A program made the translations under genes and the position numbers. A DNA stretch of 64,000 bases from Gorsachius magnificus (lineage: Eukaryota > Chordata > Aves > Pelecaniformes > Ardeidae): contig CM067081.1 in assembly GCA_034008185.1 (NCBI GenBank), forward strand, positions 8,431,821-8,495,820, given 5' to 3'. Shown here piece after piece: positions 37,194 through 50,128 of the stretch. Below the pieces are notes generated by a model. It was not told the DNA's origin, ran no database searches, and worked only from the letters and a program-made list of their open reading frames with translations. Within the stretch, counting starts at the first letter, position 1. Each line of letters opens with the position of its first letter.

Positions 37194-37383
37194 ATTAGGA
37201 AAAACATTAAGAGAAATAACATTAGACTCTTGAGTCTTGCATCTCCCCTGAAGTTCATGGTGCAGCGTGTCCTGTGGAGAAAAGGTATTAACTCAGATAA
37301 ACTCATTACTGCAGGTTTAATTAAAACCCCGGTGAAGACTGGAATAATCTGTAGCTTTCATGGGAAGCTGAGGGCAGGTCTGA
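37194..37383. other. Short unassigned segment between LTR and CR1
   Basis: About 190 bp of unique-looking AT-rich sequence. An open frame from 37,143 runs through it from the LTR into the CR1 frame; this is a chance junction. Confidence 0.5.
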
Positions 37384-37832
37384 GGGCTACAAAAATGATC
37401 CGAGGGCTTGAGCACCACTCTTATGAGGACAGGCTGAGGGAGTTGGGCTTGTTCAGCCTGGAGAGGAGAAGGCTGCGGGGAGACCTGATTACGGCCTTTC
37501 AGTATCTAAAGGGGGCCTATAGGAAAGATGGGGATAATCTTTTTAGTAGGGCCAGCTGTGACAGGACAAGGGGTAATGGTTTTAAACTGAAGCAGGGTAG
37601 GTTTAGACTGGATATAAGGAGGAAATTCTTTACAACGAGGGTGGTGAAACACTGGAACAGGTTGCCCAGAGAGGTGGTGGAGGCCCCATCCCTGGAAACA
37701 TTCAAGGCCAGGTTGGACGGGGCTCTGAGCAACCTGATCTAGTTAGTGGTGTCCCTGCTCCCTGCAGGGGGGTTGGACTAGATGACCTCTAGGGGTCCCT
37801 TCCAACCCAAAACATTCTATGATTCTATGATG
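37384..37832 (+). mobile_element. CR1 LINE, 5'-truncated, young subfamily
   Basis: The ORF2 C-terminus is open and undamaged from the truncation point ([12 protein letters not shown]) through [12 protein letters not shown] to the natural end L-S-N-L-I at about 37,742. The 3' UTR follows, with GGGGTCCCTTCCAACCC and a tail ending TCTATGATTCTATGAT. Its encoded protein is nearly identical to the corresponding part of the minus-strand copy at 55,702-56,491, so both belong to one recently active subfamily. Confidence 0.95.
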
Positions 37833-40394
37833 ATTTCTGTAAGTCTCTGGGCTGACAAGGACCCCAGGATGGTCATTTCTAGCATCAGCTTCCACGTCCT
37901 CGTTGACTGAAGGGACAAGTTCAACCTGTGTGATGATGAGTTTGCGTTCTGCTCCTCTTATCTGTAATCCCTGTTTCTGTGGCATAACTACAGAAAAGTG
38001 CTTTTGCTCTAAAGGGGTCGTTTTAACACAGTTTGCTGCTAATTCCATGTTTTCTATCTAAAATCTTCTCAAATGAAGTGAGTATCTGCACCATTGCAAT
38101 CACTCTGGCCCTGCGGGCAATACCTATCTCCTGTCTGTTGCCAACAGAAGATCATGGCACCCTCTGATTTCTTATGTATCTGAATAATATAAAAATCCTC
38201 ACTGTAAATATTTGGTCTTGAGAGCATCAGGTAGTTATGGGGTGATTTTTGAACAATGTTGGGTCTATTAAAAAAAAAAAAAGGTAAAGACTGTATCCGA
38301 GCTGCGTGTACCAGAAGCTTGAAACACCAGAAGCAAAGTCGCTGCTTGATTTCTCTATTGCATTTGTCCTTGTTCTGAACAATTTGTTCCTTCTAAAAAG
38401 GGAACTGTGCCCATTTTCTTCAAGCCAGCAGTGTTCACATTTCTAAAACATGGTAGCAGCGTTTTGCTCAGATCGGTGGATGGATGTGTGTGCACGTGCA
38501 TAGAAAACTCCCAAATGACCCTGGGTTTCTGTTAACTCTTTAATTTCAGCAGGCGAAGGGGAACCTCTAGAGTCAAGCTATTAACTCCAGGATTTCTGCT
38601 CGACCTATTTAGGAGAGGGAGGCGGCTCAGCTGGAAACTGCTTTGTGGAATCCGTAGGAATGAGGTTTCCTCTTGCGTTGTGACCTGCTGTTGGGTGTTG
38701 CTGTGCGCTGACCATCTCTTGCGGGGAGGTGGTTTATGTGTGATGCAGAAACCAACTGCGTCTTTTTAGCAATTGCTAACCCCAAATTCTGAAGTCTCCT
38801 TTGCCTCCCTCCAAAACTGGAAAACAAGTGTAAATATATCCATATAGTGATCCTGAGGTACTTCTCAGTACTTTCATTACGTTTGTAAACCTTGGAAACG
38901 ACTTCTGTTATTGTAGTGTTTCCCTCTTCTAGGAAATCTTTGTTTCCCTTTTTTTTTTTTTTTTTTTTGTAGGTGGGAGTTCTGTTGTCACAGTTCTGCA
39001 GGCAAACTGTGTTTTGGTGGACTTGCCCTTAGCTGTGCAGGTAGTTGGTCCCTGTATATTGACAGAAGCGTCTTAAAATGCATGTCCTGTGAGAAATGTC
39101 TGCTGGGTCACGTTGAGCATCCCCGTGCTGGAGATTCTTGAGGTTTCCCTGTCCTGTGCCATCGTACATGGTTATTATGGACCATTCATGAACTTTCTAC
39201 TGCAGATCTGAATGTAGTACGGGGGATTTTTAAAGCTCCTTCTCAAGCTGCTGCATGGCCAGAGACATTTGTGCTTCCATCGTTAGTAACTTCATCTCAC
39301 TCATCGTAAACCTTCAGCCTTTTGTCAATGGCCATCCCATTTACATCAGCATTGCCTCTGCCCTGTTATGCCTCTGGATTGGGAAACTACTTGGTTAAAG
39401 CCAATCTTAAAATTATTCCTTTTTGCTAGGTTAATTTTCCTGGGGACAGCGTTGCAGGCTGATCCCCTTTGCAGCCATGCAGGTGGTTAGCTAGTATTGA
39501 ATAATAATAAAACCCAGCGTCTTTAAAACAAATCCCCCCCCCCAGTTAGAAATTCATAACTGAAGAAATTCAAAATAAATTTGAGTATTGACTTGCACAA
39601 CAAAATAACCAAGGAAAACATTCATTGTGGGCTGAGGCTAATTCTGTTGGAATAAAGGGGACTGATTGTGGAATAAATATTAAATAAAGTGTCTCATTAA
39701 GATCTGCAGTTTTACAAAAGCTGTTGCCACAGGGAGGAAAAACCTGATGTGAATTATTGTTTGTTTACTTCAGCTGTCAGTCATGGCGGCGGTGAGCGTC
39801 TTGCATCAATTCGTAGAGTAGCCATTAGTAACCAGGCCGGTCCTCTTAAATGTCAAGCTCTTTGCTGGAAAATGTGTGAAACTACATAAAAATTCTTTCC
39901 ATCTTGTTAACACATCTTTCACAATATTCCTTGTTTTGCTTGATGACATCAGTTCTCGGAGACAGAGAAGAAGGTTTTAAAAATATCTCCTGCGCCATGT
40001 TGAGTGATGCTTATTTAGTGAATTTAGTTACGTGTGTCGGACGCTCTGGAGGACTGGTCCATTCCCAATTCTGCCTCTGAGGCAGTTTTTGAGTCATTCA
40101 TCTCTTTTTGACTGTTCCTGTATTTTATGGATGGATTTTATTACCCATGATAAGGTCTTTGGGCTAGGGCTTTTATCTGTCAGTCCCTCCTTTGTACAGT
40201 GAGAACCTGCAGTCCTCTGCAATCTGTAGGTGTTACTGCAATGTGAGTAACCAGTGCTGTAACTTTGGGAGGGGGGCAAGGGGGAGCCATTAGCAATTTG
40301 GGGGAATGACAGTCTCCTTAATTTCACTGCAATTTTCAATTTCATCTAGAAACATGTATTTTGGACTTTGAAGGCAAGACGATTGAATCCTGTG
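37833..40394. other. Intronic, no gene recognised
   Basis: Includes A-run 38,271-38,282, T-run 38,949-38,969, a C9 run near 39,535, and a GC-rich spot at 39,783-39,797 with a YY1-like ATGGCGGCGGTGAGC. No exon assigned. Confidence 0.5.
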
Positions 40395-40505
40395 TCTGTT
40401 TTGTGTTTATAGGCAAGCTACTTCTAAACTTTCTGTCTCTCGGTTGCCTCCATCTGTAAAATGGAGATAACCTCAGAGGGATGCCTTGAATATTCATCAG
40501 TAATT
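40395..40505 (+). mobile_element. MIR-like SINE relic
   Basis: The stretch GGCAAGCTACTTCTAAACTT, then TGCCTCCATCTGTAAAATGG and AGATAACCTCAGAGGG follows the layout of the MIR core and 3' half (GGCAAGTCACTT..., CTCATCTGTAAAATGGGGATAA..., CTCA.AGGG). MIR is an old amniote-wide SINE, so high divergence is expected. No ends are visible. Confidence 0.7.
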
Positions 40506-43282
40506 TATTGTATGCTGCTGAAGAAAAGTGTTACGGGCAATGTTAATGAAGATTGTTACTCAGCCTCTCTGCTGTATGTTGATCAGTATTGCAAACATCT
40601 GCAGTCTCCCCAACAAGAGCTAAGCAAATTCTTAGCTGGACTTACCCTGTAGGTGACAATAACAACTTCAATTTACGTGGGGCTTTTCCTTTGGCAGAGC
40701 TCCAAAGAATGTTATAAACTGTAATGCAAACCATAATGTCAATATTGCCTTAGCAGCCACCAGCTATCAGTGAGGTGCTGCATGATGGATATTGCAGCTG
40801 GCAGCTGTATGCGAGAGGATAGCAAAAAAAGAGAAGGGACGCTGCAAAGCGGTGGAGGGGACCCAGGCAGGAGAATAGGAAGGCAAAAACGATGTTACCT
40901 GAATTGTGCGATATTTAGCTTTGATGTGGTGAGCGATTCCTAGAGATCAGGTGACTCTCATTTGAAACATGGCGTTTTTGTTGCAGTCCCACAGTGCTGC
41001 GATATTGGTTCAATTCCAGCTGAGCAGAAAGAGTCCTACTAGCTCCCAGGGTTGTGGGTTTGTTTTTTGTTTTGTTTTGGTTTTTTTTCAGAATGTGTTT
41101 CTGGATGTCTCCAATCAAATACTGTGGTACAACAAGGTAATTTCAGTGGTTTCTCAGGCTGGCATGACTGTCTGTGTTATGTCCTCCTCTCATGGAGGCA
41201 AAAGGCACGGTCGCTTGGAGTTTGCTGTGTACATCCAAACCACTTGCAAGTATAACCCAGATAACGTACTCTCAACCTGAAGTGCCATTAACCCTAAATC
41301 CTTTCAGAAAGTGCAAATACCTTTGCGAAGATGTTGGCTAAGGATTTGTTGTGTTCAGTTGGGTTTGTTCACTGAATTGATGGAGCCTTGGCTTTTCCTC
41401 TGAATTGTAGGCACCTAAGTTGGGTTGTCTAAAGCTGAATGTTGTTGTCATAAGTCCCAGATACCATCACTGGAGAGATAGCAGATTCAGAAGTGTTCTT
41501 GAGATGCTTGTCTCGCAGTTTGATAGGGAGGCCAGACTTTGTATGAGACTAACTTGGACATCTTAGCTCCTCAAAGGCAGGTAAGACAAAAGAGTGCTGC
41601 TGTGTAGGGTGTGATCTGCCGGACCACTATAACACATTACTGCTTTAATAGACTAGGCACAAGGCTCAACTTGTCAAATCATTCATTAATGAGATGTTCA
41701 TCAGCTTTTCTGTCCTATGCAGGAACACATTTTGGAGACGTTTTGAGCCCTTTCAACTCTAGTGGCTGAGTGCTGCAGCTTCAAGGGCTCAGAACTGCTA
41801 AAAACCAAGACAGAGAGGTCCAGAAAACAGGTAATGCAAATGGGTAGCTACAATTGGAAGCTACGACAGGAATATCTGGAGAAGAACTGCATGGCTGCTA
41901 TGTGTGCTTTTGGTGGGCAGGCGTTTGTGTCCTGAGCCTCCAGCCAGCTGCAGCCAAACAAAAATGGCAAGGGCAAGGGTTAGCTCAACTTACGTACAGT
42001 GCCAATGCTGATTTCGGGCTTGTCCCAGCTGCCTGTTGGTCAAAGAAACTATATTTTCTTTGTAATTGTGCCAAACCAGTCTTTCCTTCAGTAACTTTTG
42101 AGCCTGTTGGCCAGGCTAGATGATTGCAAAAGCTTGTTTTCCTTAAACAGGGTGAAAGTGTGCATAACACTTTAAGGAGAGGGGAGCTTGTTGAATTCAG
42201 AAGTTTGGCAGTGTTGATCCAAAGCTTGCCTGGTATGGCGAAGAGGTTGTGTTGTATCATCTTTAGGCTTGGTCTGGGCAAAGCAGTATTTCTGTTTGGA
42301 GCACCCTGGGCTAATGGGGACCTCAGCAGTCAATAGAGTTTGAGGCTTGACTTCTTGCCTGGCTATATGCTTACACCAGTCTTTACAATAAAAACAAAAC
42401 ACAAAGTAGAATTATAGCCTGATAAATGAATTTATATGTTTGGTATGTTGTGTTGGTGGGGCTATTTTAAAGCCTCTGTGTCCAAGATTCTGGTCTTTCT
42501 AGATATTTAAAACCCCATCAATTCTATATTTTGCTAGGCCCCACCCTCCATTAAATATATACAGATAACAGTCAATGACTGCATTAATGTTTAATCCAGT
42601 ACATCTTTCAGCTTTAGGATCCCATTCATCCATATTGCTGTAATCAATTCCTCCTGGAAATAGCATGGTAATTAGAGGAGAGACTGATTTGCAAGCGTTA
42701 CTGTGACATGTAACCAACCTGTCTTGTTTTGATTCTGTCATTACCTTCACTTATGACTTTAATTGTGTACAATCTTGAGTAGGACCATGCGAAGGAGGAG
42801 TGTGAACTTTTCATTCTCATGCTAAAGGCGCTTTGTCTGGGAGGGTGTTACAGGGATTCAAGGAGTGCTATGCAGGAGAAAAAAATAACATCCCATATGC
42901 AAACAACTTTGATGGCTAGAGGTTCAGAAGTTGCTCATAATAAAGGTCTTTTTTTCTTCTGATATTGCAAATGCACCTTTCAGATGGACAAGGCAATTGG
43001 TTTGATTCAGGAAGAGAATCGTTATGGAGAACACTTCCTGTAATCAGCACCTATCTCCTCCTAGGAAGGAAGGGCTTGTAACCTGTGTGCTGTTTTAAAG
43101 GGAGAATGTATTAACTGAATCTTAATATGTGTTGTGGCGCATAGGGATACACTGGAAAGGTTGTACACTGAAACTAGCTGGGCTTCTCACGTGTGGGAGG
43201 TGCGTGCTGTTGGGAGTGTGCGCTGTTCTCAGGAGCTGAAGGACTGATGGACAGGCTGCTTTGTGAAGCTTGTTTGGCATCA
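40506..43282. other. Intronic, no gene recognised
   Basis: Unique-looking sequence; short T/G-rich run near 41,060-41,090. The open frames seen are short and without family resemblance. Confidence 0.5.
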
Positions 43283-43619
43283 TACACATACAAATATCTT
43301 AAGGGTGGATGTTATGAGGACGGAGCCAGACTCTTCTCAGTGGTGCCCAGCGACAGGACAAGGGGCAATGGGCACAAACTGAAACATAAGAGGTTTCAGT
43401 TGAATATGAGGAAGAACTTCTTTACTTTGAGGGTGATAGAGCACTGGGACAGGCTGCCCAGGGGGGCTGTGGAGTCTCCTTCTCTGGAGATATTCAAAGC
43501 CCACCTGGACGGTGTCCTGTGCAACCTGCTCTGGGTGAGCCTGCTTTAGCAGGGGGGTTGGACTGGATGATCTCTGGAGGTCCCTTCCAACCCTTGCCAT
43601 TCTGCAATTCTGTGATTCG
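43283..43619 (+). mobile_element. CR1 LINE, 5'-truncated
   Basis: Sense CR1 with an ORF2 C-terminus open from Y-K-Y-L-K-G-G through D-R-T-R-G-N-G and H-W-D-R-L-P to L-C-N-L-L, then the 3' UTR (GTTGGACTGGATGATCTCTG, AGGTCCCTTCCAACCC) and an ATTCTGTGATTC tail. About 340 bp. The sequence G-C-Y-E-D-G marks a subfamily different from the copy at 37.4 kb. Confidence 0.95.
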
Positions 43620-45474
43620 AGGGTTTTGTCCAAAGCTCTGACATTACTCTCCAACTTCTGGTTTTAAAAAGTAATATCTTATTTTATCCTAACCCTGAGG
43701 TGGTTCCCAGTGTGCAATTGGGGCTGTTTGTCCTCTTGCAAAGAGGAAGCTCATAATGGCTATTTTGGCCATTCCTGGGAAAATAGAGATAGTCTCCATC
43801 ATAATTCTGCTTTTGCGTGGAAAGGACTCCCTCTGAACAGTCGGAGAAATCCCTGCAAATAGTGAAAATGCATCTCATGACACTGCAAATCTTCCTCCTA
43901 ATTCCCTTCTTTCCTGCTGTTAGCAAGAAACCTGAGCCACGTGCTTTCAGCTTGCCATCAGCATCTCAACCTGACGGAGCCAGGAGGGATTGCCATCCCC
44001 CATGGATCAGACCTTCAGGAAAATGAACGGCATGGGAGTAACAGCCTGGCGCTTCCACTTAGGGACAGCTGGAGAAGCCTCAAGAGGGGAGACTTGCTGC
44101 TTTAAATTAAGGGTGGCTCAACCAAGCCGCATCCCTTCTTCTACCTCTTGCTGCTGTGCATTGCTGCAGCATCCCGTGGCTCATTGCTGCATCCTGAATA
44201 ACTGTGCAGACACAAAACTTAGCTTCCAGCTGGCACAGCTCAGCTCTTTCTGGTGGGTGACACCAGGTCACAGTCACAAACAGGCAGGGAAAGGCCAGGT
44301 AACAGCAGTATTTTTGAGCAGGAGACAACTTGGTGGGTGTTTGCAGGCAGATGTGGCTGTGCACGAGTGTGTGAGCAGTTGCCACTGCTGCTTTTGCATT
44401 GAGGATAATTACTGGGATGTAGGCTATGCTGCAAAATAAATGTGAAAAGTAGTAACAAGGAGTTGGGGAGCCACAGAAGGAAGAACAATGGGAAATGCTG
44501 AAGATGCAAATCAGGAAAATTGGGAAAATTGTCCTTTAACGGGATTTTTTTTTTTTTTTTTAATGGGATGCTAGTGATTCAAGATGAGATCTGTTAAGGC
44601 CAGAGAAGGACAGTCACAGTAACTGAGATGCAGGGGGATGATGGGTTGGATTTATCCTGAAAGGACTTTATTTTAGAAGGATTCACTTCTGCAGGAAAGA
44701 GCTCTCTTGCCAACAGAGGTTAAGCTAGTTCTTCACACGAATCACCTGTGCGAATGGCGAAGCTGCTTGCTGGTGAGGCTTTGGTTGGGAAGGGAAGATC
44801 TGTTCTCTGGAGGAAAGGGAGGGCAGGGTTTAAGAAGAGGTGGATGATGTCTGTTCTAAGCTGGAAAACTTCCTAGATAAGTATCGTCATCTCCTGGAGC
44901 TTCAGAGCTGCTTTTGCCATCCAGGAGTCTTCCAACATGCAGTGCAAGGAAAAAACAGTATTTTCTTGCCATTCACGGCTTTACCAGTTCAATTGCTGTT
45001 TGCAGAATGTTAAATTAGGATAGAAAGCATTTCTACTGGTGCCTGGGGACAGAGGTGGCACTAAGACGTTAACGGCTAGGGGGCGATTTGGGCAGTTGCA
45101 GAGAAGGGGGATGTGGCCTGTCTGCATGGAGAAATGGTGAAGACACCCAAGGGAAGGTTGTGCCATCATGGGTGACCTGTCCTGAGGCACCTTGGAGCAG
45201 GTATGGGGAGAAGCTAGAAGAAAGAATTAATCTTGTCTATTTTGGTAGCTGTAATTTTTATGCAAGACTGATTAGTTGAATTTCCTGAATACAGCCCAAA
45301 CATAGTTCTTAGAGAAAAATATCAGCCCTATTACACCTTTCTTGGCAGACAAAGACAATAATGTGTGTAGAGGGCATGCTACCAGGGCAGAGGAAGGCAG
45401 GTATCAAGACTGAAGAATGAAAAAAAGAAGAGAGATCATGGATAGTGAAGAAATGCAGAGTTGGGGGTGGCTGG
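43620..45474. other. Intronic, no gene recognised
   Basis: Contains a T18-type run near 44,546-44,562. A 149-codon + frame (43,990-44,439) shows no recognised domain. Confidence 0.5.
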
Positions 45475-45630
45475 AGAGCTAAAATAGTCCAATGAAGAGA
45501 GCATGAGGCTCAGGTCTGGTTACATGGGAGCTACTCCCAAATTTCTGACCTTGGGCAATTCACTTGGTGTGTTAGCTTTTCCCATCTTGCCTGTGTCTAC
45601 AGAGTGCTCAGAGATGGAAAATAATACTTA
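45475..45630 (+). mobile_element. MIR-like SINE relic
   Basis: CAGGTCTGG...CTACTCCCAA, then TCTGACCTTGGGCAATTCAC, then CATCTTGCCTGTG and GATGGAAAATAATACTTAA follow the MIR order (GGTCT...CCAGCT, TGTGACCTTGGGCAAGTCAC, CATCTGTAAAATGGGGATAATA). Same strand as the relic at 40.4 kb. Confidence 0.65.
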
Positions 45631-48530
45631 AGTGATATTTTTTTGTGTGTAGTTCAGAGTACACGAGGCCATCAGCCTGGCTTTGGATTTAAGTGTTACT
45701 GCAATACAGATTTGAAGTTACTCTTAATGATGAGGAAAGAGTCCAAATGTATGCGCTGTTTGAGCATGACTTGTTCTCCCGTTGAAACTTCAAGGATGTA
45801 CATGTGGGGACGTGTGCGGTGGAAAGCGTGCTTGGACACTCTCTCCGTGCCATAGTTAAATGTTGAGTGAAGCCTTTGGCTTGGAACTCCAACCTTTTAA
45901 AAATGCCATAGGCCTCTTTCAATGTAATAGACAAAAAAAGTTGTAATATATTCTGTCCAAGCAGAACTCTTATTTACGTTGTTGGAGTCCATACAACCTT
46001 CTGTCCAGCCTGGTATAAAGCAAGCTTGTATTGAGCACAGCGAGGTATCAACAAGCAGCAAATAACAAAAGGGAGAAGAAAAGTCTGAGAAGAAGCCACA
46101 CATTATAGGGTCTGTAATGCTGCTCTTGTGCTCTTAAATAACCCGGCTGATGTTTGAGTTAATTTCACATTTGACTTGTTGGTTGTTGTAATGGCATGAC
46201 GAATGAATAATTTAAAGATACAGTAATGTATCAAGTTAATCATGGCTTCCTAATCCCTACAGTGCTCATTACAACCAGGATCTGGATCTGTCCCAATGGT
46301 GCATTTGTGTTGAGGGTGAAGGGGATGATGTTTGTAACCACACTTGGACCTCATTTTGTTGGCTTTGGGGCAGAGATGAGGACAGACCTGCTCCGAAGAG
46401 CATGCGCTGTCTTCACTGACGGTTTAAGTGTAATAAATGTACAAAGAAATGCAAACATGGTGCTTTCTGTGTGATTCTCCTTATCGGCAACTCCTGTATT
46501 GTACCTGGGAAGCCTCACTCAGTGCTTACCCCATTTTGGAGAGGGGGAAGAGGGCTTTAGTAGTTGCCAAGAAAAGAAACTCAAACCAATTTAAGTGAGA
46601 ACTTGGAGCTGCCAGCCGTAACCCTGGGCAGTATGTGAGGCTACTGCAGAGCAGCAGAAATAGAGCCGTAAACCAAGCAATGGTTTAGCGAGCCTGCGGT
46701 GAAAACTTGGATTTCTCCACTGGAGGTGAAGCTTTTCCCTCCAAAGGCTGTTTTTGATGCAGAGCACTTGTCTTTGCCACAAGCCAACCTACATCTCTAT
46801 GCCAAAACAATGCTCAAACCTGTTCCCTTGTATCATGCCACAAATGGGATACTTGACACTTAATACCTAATTTTCCCTCCTTGTCTTGCACTGTTTTGTG
46901 CCTTTGACAATGAACCAAAAGCCCATTTGTGACTTACAAATGCGTGGTTTGTTACAGATGGATGTGTTAGCTGGGGTTGCGGTGACTGTTGTTCAGGCTG
47001 GTGCTGAGATTTGCCCTTGAACCTGCGTTGTGCTCAGTGTTTGAATTCAGATTCCCAGATCCCATGCGTGGTCTTGCCAGAATACAAGTCTCCTTTGCGA
47101 TTTTAAAAATGGAGCATTTTCTAACTTTTGGCAGAAGTAACCCTAAAGCTTTTGAGTTTGTCTCTGTGTGCAGCTGGTGGGTGTCCTTCCAGGGTTAGGG
47201 ATGGGTTTTTTGCCAGTTTGTTCCTCCCGTCATCCCCTCCGGGCTGCGTTCCTCCTGCTCTGTTTTGCTGTGCCGGGCACGGATGCTGCTCTCTGCGGTG
47301 CTGCTGGCTGGGCTCATGCCTCCGTGCTCCAGCAGCATCTGCGCAGACATCTTTATCCCAAATTCATCCAATACCCTTCTGCAATTCCTGTTTTCCCTGT
47401 CTTCTCGCCCTATAACTTTTTTTTTCTTTTTATAACCCTGACCCAAAATTTCCTCACAGTTTCTTTAAACACTTTTTTTTTTTTCTTTTAAACCTAGATT
47501 TTTACAGCTATAACGTGTTTCCTTTCACCATCATCTGTAAGCAATTCCAGGTACTACCAGCTAAGAAAATACCCCAGTCCTGGTGAAGCCAGTTTTGCAA
47601 GCCCTGTTACCCCGCCTGGATTCTTCATCACCACAGCAGCTTCTCTTTTGCTTTTTATCACGCGTGTATCCAGATCAAGTTGGCTCCGTTTAAGTTGTTC
47701 TGCACGTGACTCTCGCAGAGACAGAGGTGCTTATGCTAAAAGGGAGCAGCAGCACATGTTAATGGTGACAATTTCTCTTCCCTTGGAGAGGAACTGAATA
47801 GATTGGAGAACAGAGTAATTTGACAAGGTGGTTCGAAGCCAGAATTAGCTTGTTCTGGCTGGCATTAGCTCACTGCAATAAAATCGTGCAAGTCGTTGCA
47901 AACTCTCTCTTTTCAGAGAGAAAATCAGTGACTTTGTAAATCTGCTTTCAGAGTCAAGCCCTTTTGGCTTCTGCAAAAGTTCCTTGCACAGAGCTTTGCA
48001 GGGTAGTGGTGGGGTCTGGTCTTGCAGTGCCACTTTAGGGCAATACATATAGTGATTGTCACATAGGGAAGAATAAAATCCAAAATGCCACATAGGACCT
48101 GTCCTGCAGAGCCCAAAAGTCTTCTCATAGTCTGACTTCTAGTCTTTGCCTTTACCTTTTTTCCCTGCTGAGAGGATAAATAGGCACACAAAAAAATACA
48201 ATGTTTTTTTCTTTGATTTGTGGTACAGTCCTGGATATCTGATTTCAGTCATAAATAGTGTAGAAATGCATATAGAAAGGACTAGAAATAAATAGAGAAC
48301 TTCTTGAGGTCTTTGCTTTAGGTGGGCTCTGTTAGACGTGAAATCTGTTCATAACTAAAGGCAATTTGCTGTGCAGTCGGAGCTGGTGCTTGTGCATTGC
48401 TTTATGCTCGATGGGAGCGTGCTGGGGGCAGCAAGGCTGTGCTTGCATTTGATAGAGTAAGTGGCAAACTGCAAATCCGTATTTTACTAAATGAAAATGC
48501 CTTATGCTGAGGTTTGTGCTACAATTAGCA
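45631..48530. other. Intronic, no gene recognised
   Basis: Unique-looking sequence, with pyrimidine-rich T-runs near 47,418-47,435 and 47,473-47,490. No exon assigned. Confidence 0.5.
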
Positions 48531-48640
48531 TTTTGGGTAGACTGCCCATTCTGTTCAAGAACATACGTTGGCAGTCCAGGTAATTTTGGGTAGACTGCCC
48601 ATTCTGTTCAAGAACAAACGGTGGCAGTCCAGGTAATTTT
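48531..48640. repeat. 53-bp tandem duplication with internal inverted repeat
   Basis: Units start TTTTGGGTAGACTGCCC at 48,531 and 48,584, and a third start (TTTTG) is at 48,637, an exact 53-bp period. The two full units differ at only a few bases (ACATACGTTGG/ACAAACGGTGG). Inside each, GACTGCC and GGCAGTC are inverted repeats about 27 bp apart, so each unit can form a small stem-loop. Confidence 0.9.
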
Positions 48641-50128
48641 GTGTAAGACTGGGGAACTGCAAGGAACAAACAAATGTGAGATGTTCCATAAGCACAATCT
48701 GCCTGGCTCATGCCATCTCCTTCGATAAGCCATATCCTAAAGGATGAATGATAAAAGTGTGTATATGTATATATTTAAGAAGCTGCTAATGTGATCTTTT
48801 TTGTGACCAAAACATGCTTTTTTTTTTTCAGGATTATGTGTCAAGGTCTTGAACAGCAGAGTGTAACTAGCTGGCATTAGGCTCTGCACAAACTCTCCTA
48901 GTTGGGATGAAAAACATTTGCTCTGTCACATCCCTTCAATTTAAGGTATTAAAACTGTGTGGTGTCCAAGAGTGTCAGCCCACTCCAATGTAATACCTTA
49001 AAGAGAATGATTCTTGCTTGGGTTTGGTTTTCTTTCCGTTTTCCTTTTTCTTCTCAGCCTGCCTTTTAATTTACCTCTGGCCACGCTTTCTGCCTTGCCC
49101 ATCCATCCCCACGTCCACCCATGTACATAGCAATCCAGAAATGCTCCAGCCCCCAAACTGCTGTCGGACTGAGCGTGCAAGCCAGCAACCCTTGCAGGGC
49201 AGGGATGCTGCAGGACCCATGTGCCAAGGGGCACTCTGGATGGAGTCCTGCATGGAAAGAGCCTGTTTTCTGTGCTTTTGACTTATTGCCTGGGTGAAAG
49301 AGCCGAGTTCGCTTGTCCCCTTGGTTGCGATTGTGTTTCCAGTAACTTCAGCAGCCTCAACATTTCAGCTCTGTGGCGTGGGTAAGGGTTAACATATAAG
49401 GCTTGTGATACAATTCGCAGTGTTTGAGCTGAAAAGTTATTGTGGAAATCTATTTATCTCATGCTCAGTACAAAGTGACCTCTTTTTGGTATGTGCAGGC
49501 TGTAAATGAGAAGGTGGGTGTCTGACCCGCAGTCCTGCAGGCGCAGCCTGGCCAGGGAGGAGGACGATGAGGAATCTCCTGCCTCATATCCAAAAGATAA
49601 AGGATCCAAAAAAGTTATCCTCATTATATCCTGTTGCCTTTAGCTAAATTGCATGGGCATCCCTGACTGTGGCTCAGTCTTGTGGATGAGGTTTAGGGAG
49701 GAGCAGAGTCCGGTTTGGTTTGTGGTCGCGCTGAAGGCTCCGCAGTGCAAATGTGCGCTGAGGCTTGTGACTTCGGTGGGATACGGCCCTCGGTGTATGT
49801 ACGCAGCCAGCGTTGGGAGTGCAGTGGTGTGATTTCATACACAGCTGTTTTTCGGGGAATATAAGGGAAGGAGCTTGTGGCTTTCATTAGAGAAAGGGCT
49901 GCTTTCCAGCCAGCCACACGTGGGCGGTTTTGCAACTTCTGGTCCCCCCCCCTGTGCAATCACGGCGGGTGGGGGTGGCAGAAGGGAACCTAGCCCACAG
50001 AGGAGCATCGCTTACAACACTGTATAATAAACATTATTCCTTAGGGTTCTGTTGTTCCTTCTAGACAAAAGGCCTTCCGTAGGAGCCCAGGAGTGAAGAG
50101 AAAGATTTGCAGGAAGGGAGGGGCTGGA
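48641..50128. other. Intronic, no gene recognised
   Basis: A pyrimidine tract and acceptor-like TTTTTTTTTTCAG ends at about 48,832, but no matching exon is evident. Otherwise unique-looking. Confidence 0.5.

Noticed and set aside
37143..37742. 199-codon plus-strand frame as a gene
   Set aside because: It starts in an LTR, crosses about 190 bp of unique sequence and ends as CR1 ORF2; a chance fusion of frames.
48820..48960. Possible exon after a strong pyrimidine tract and CAG at about 48,832
   Set aside because: No clear donor, no open frame of note and no recognised product; T-runs ending in AG are common in this sequence.
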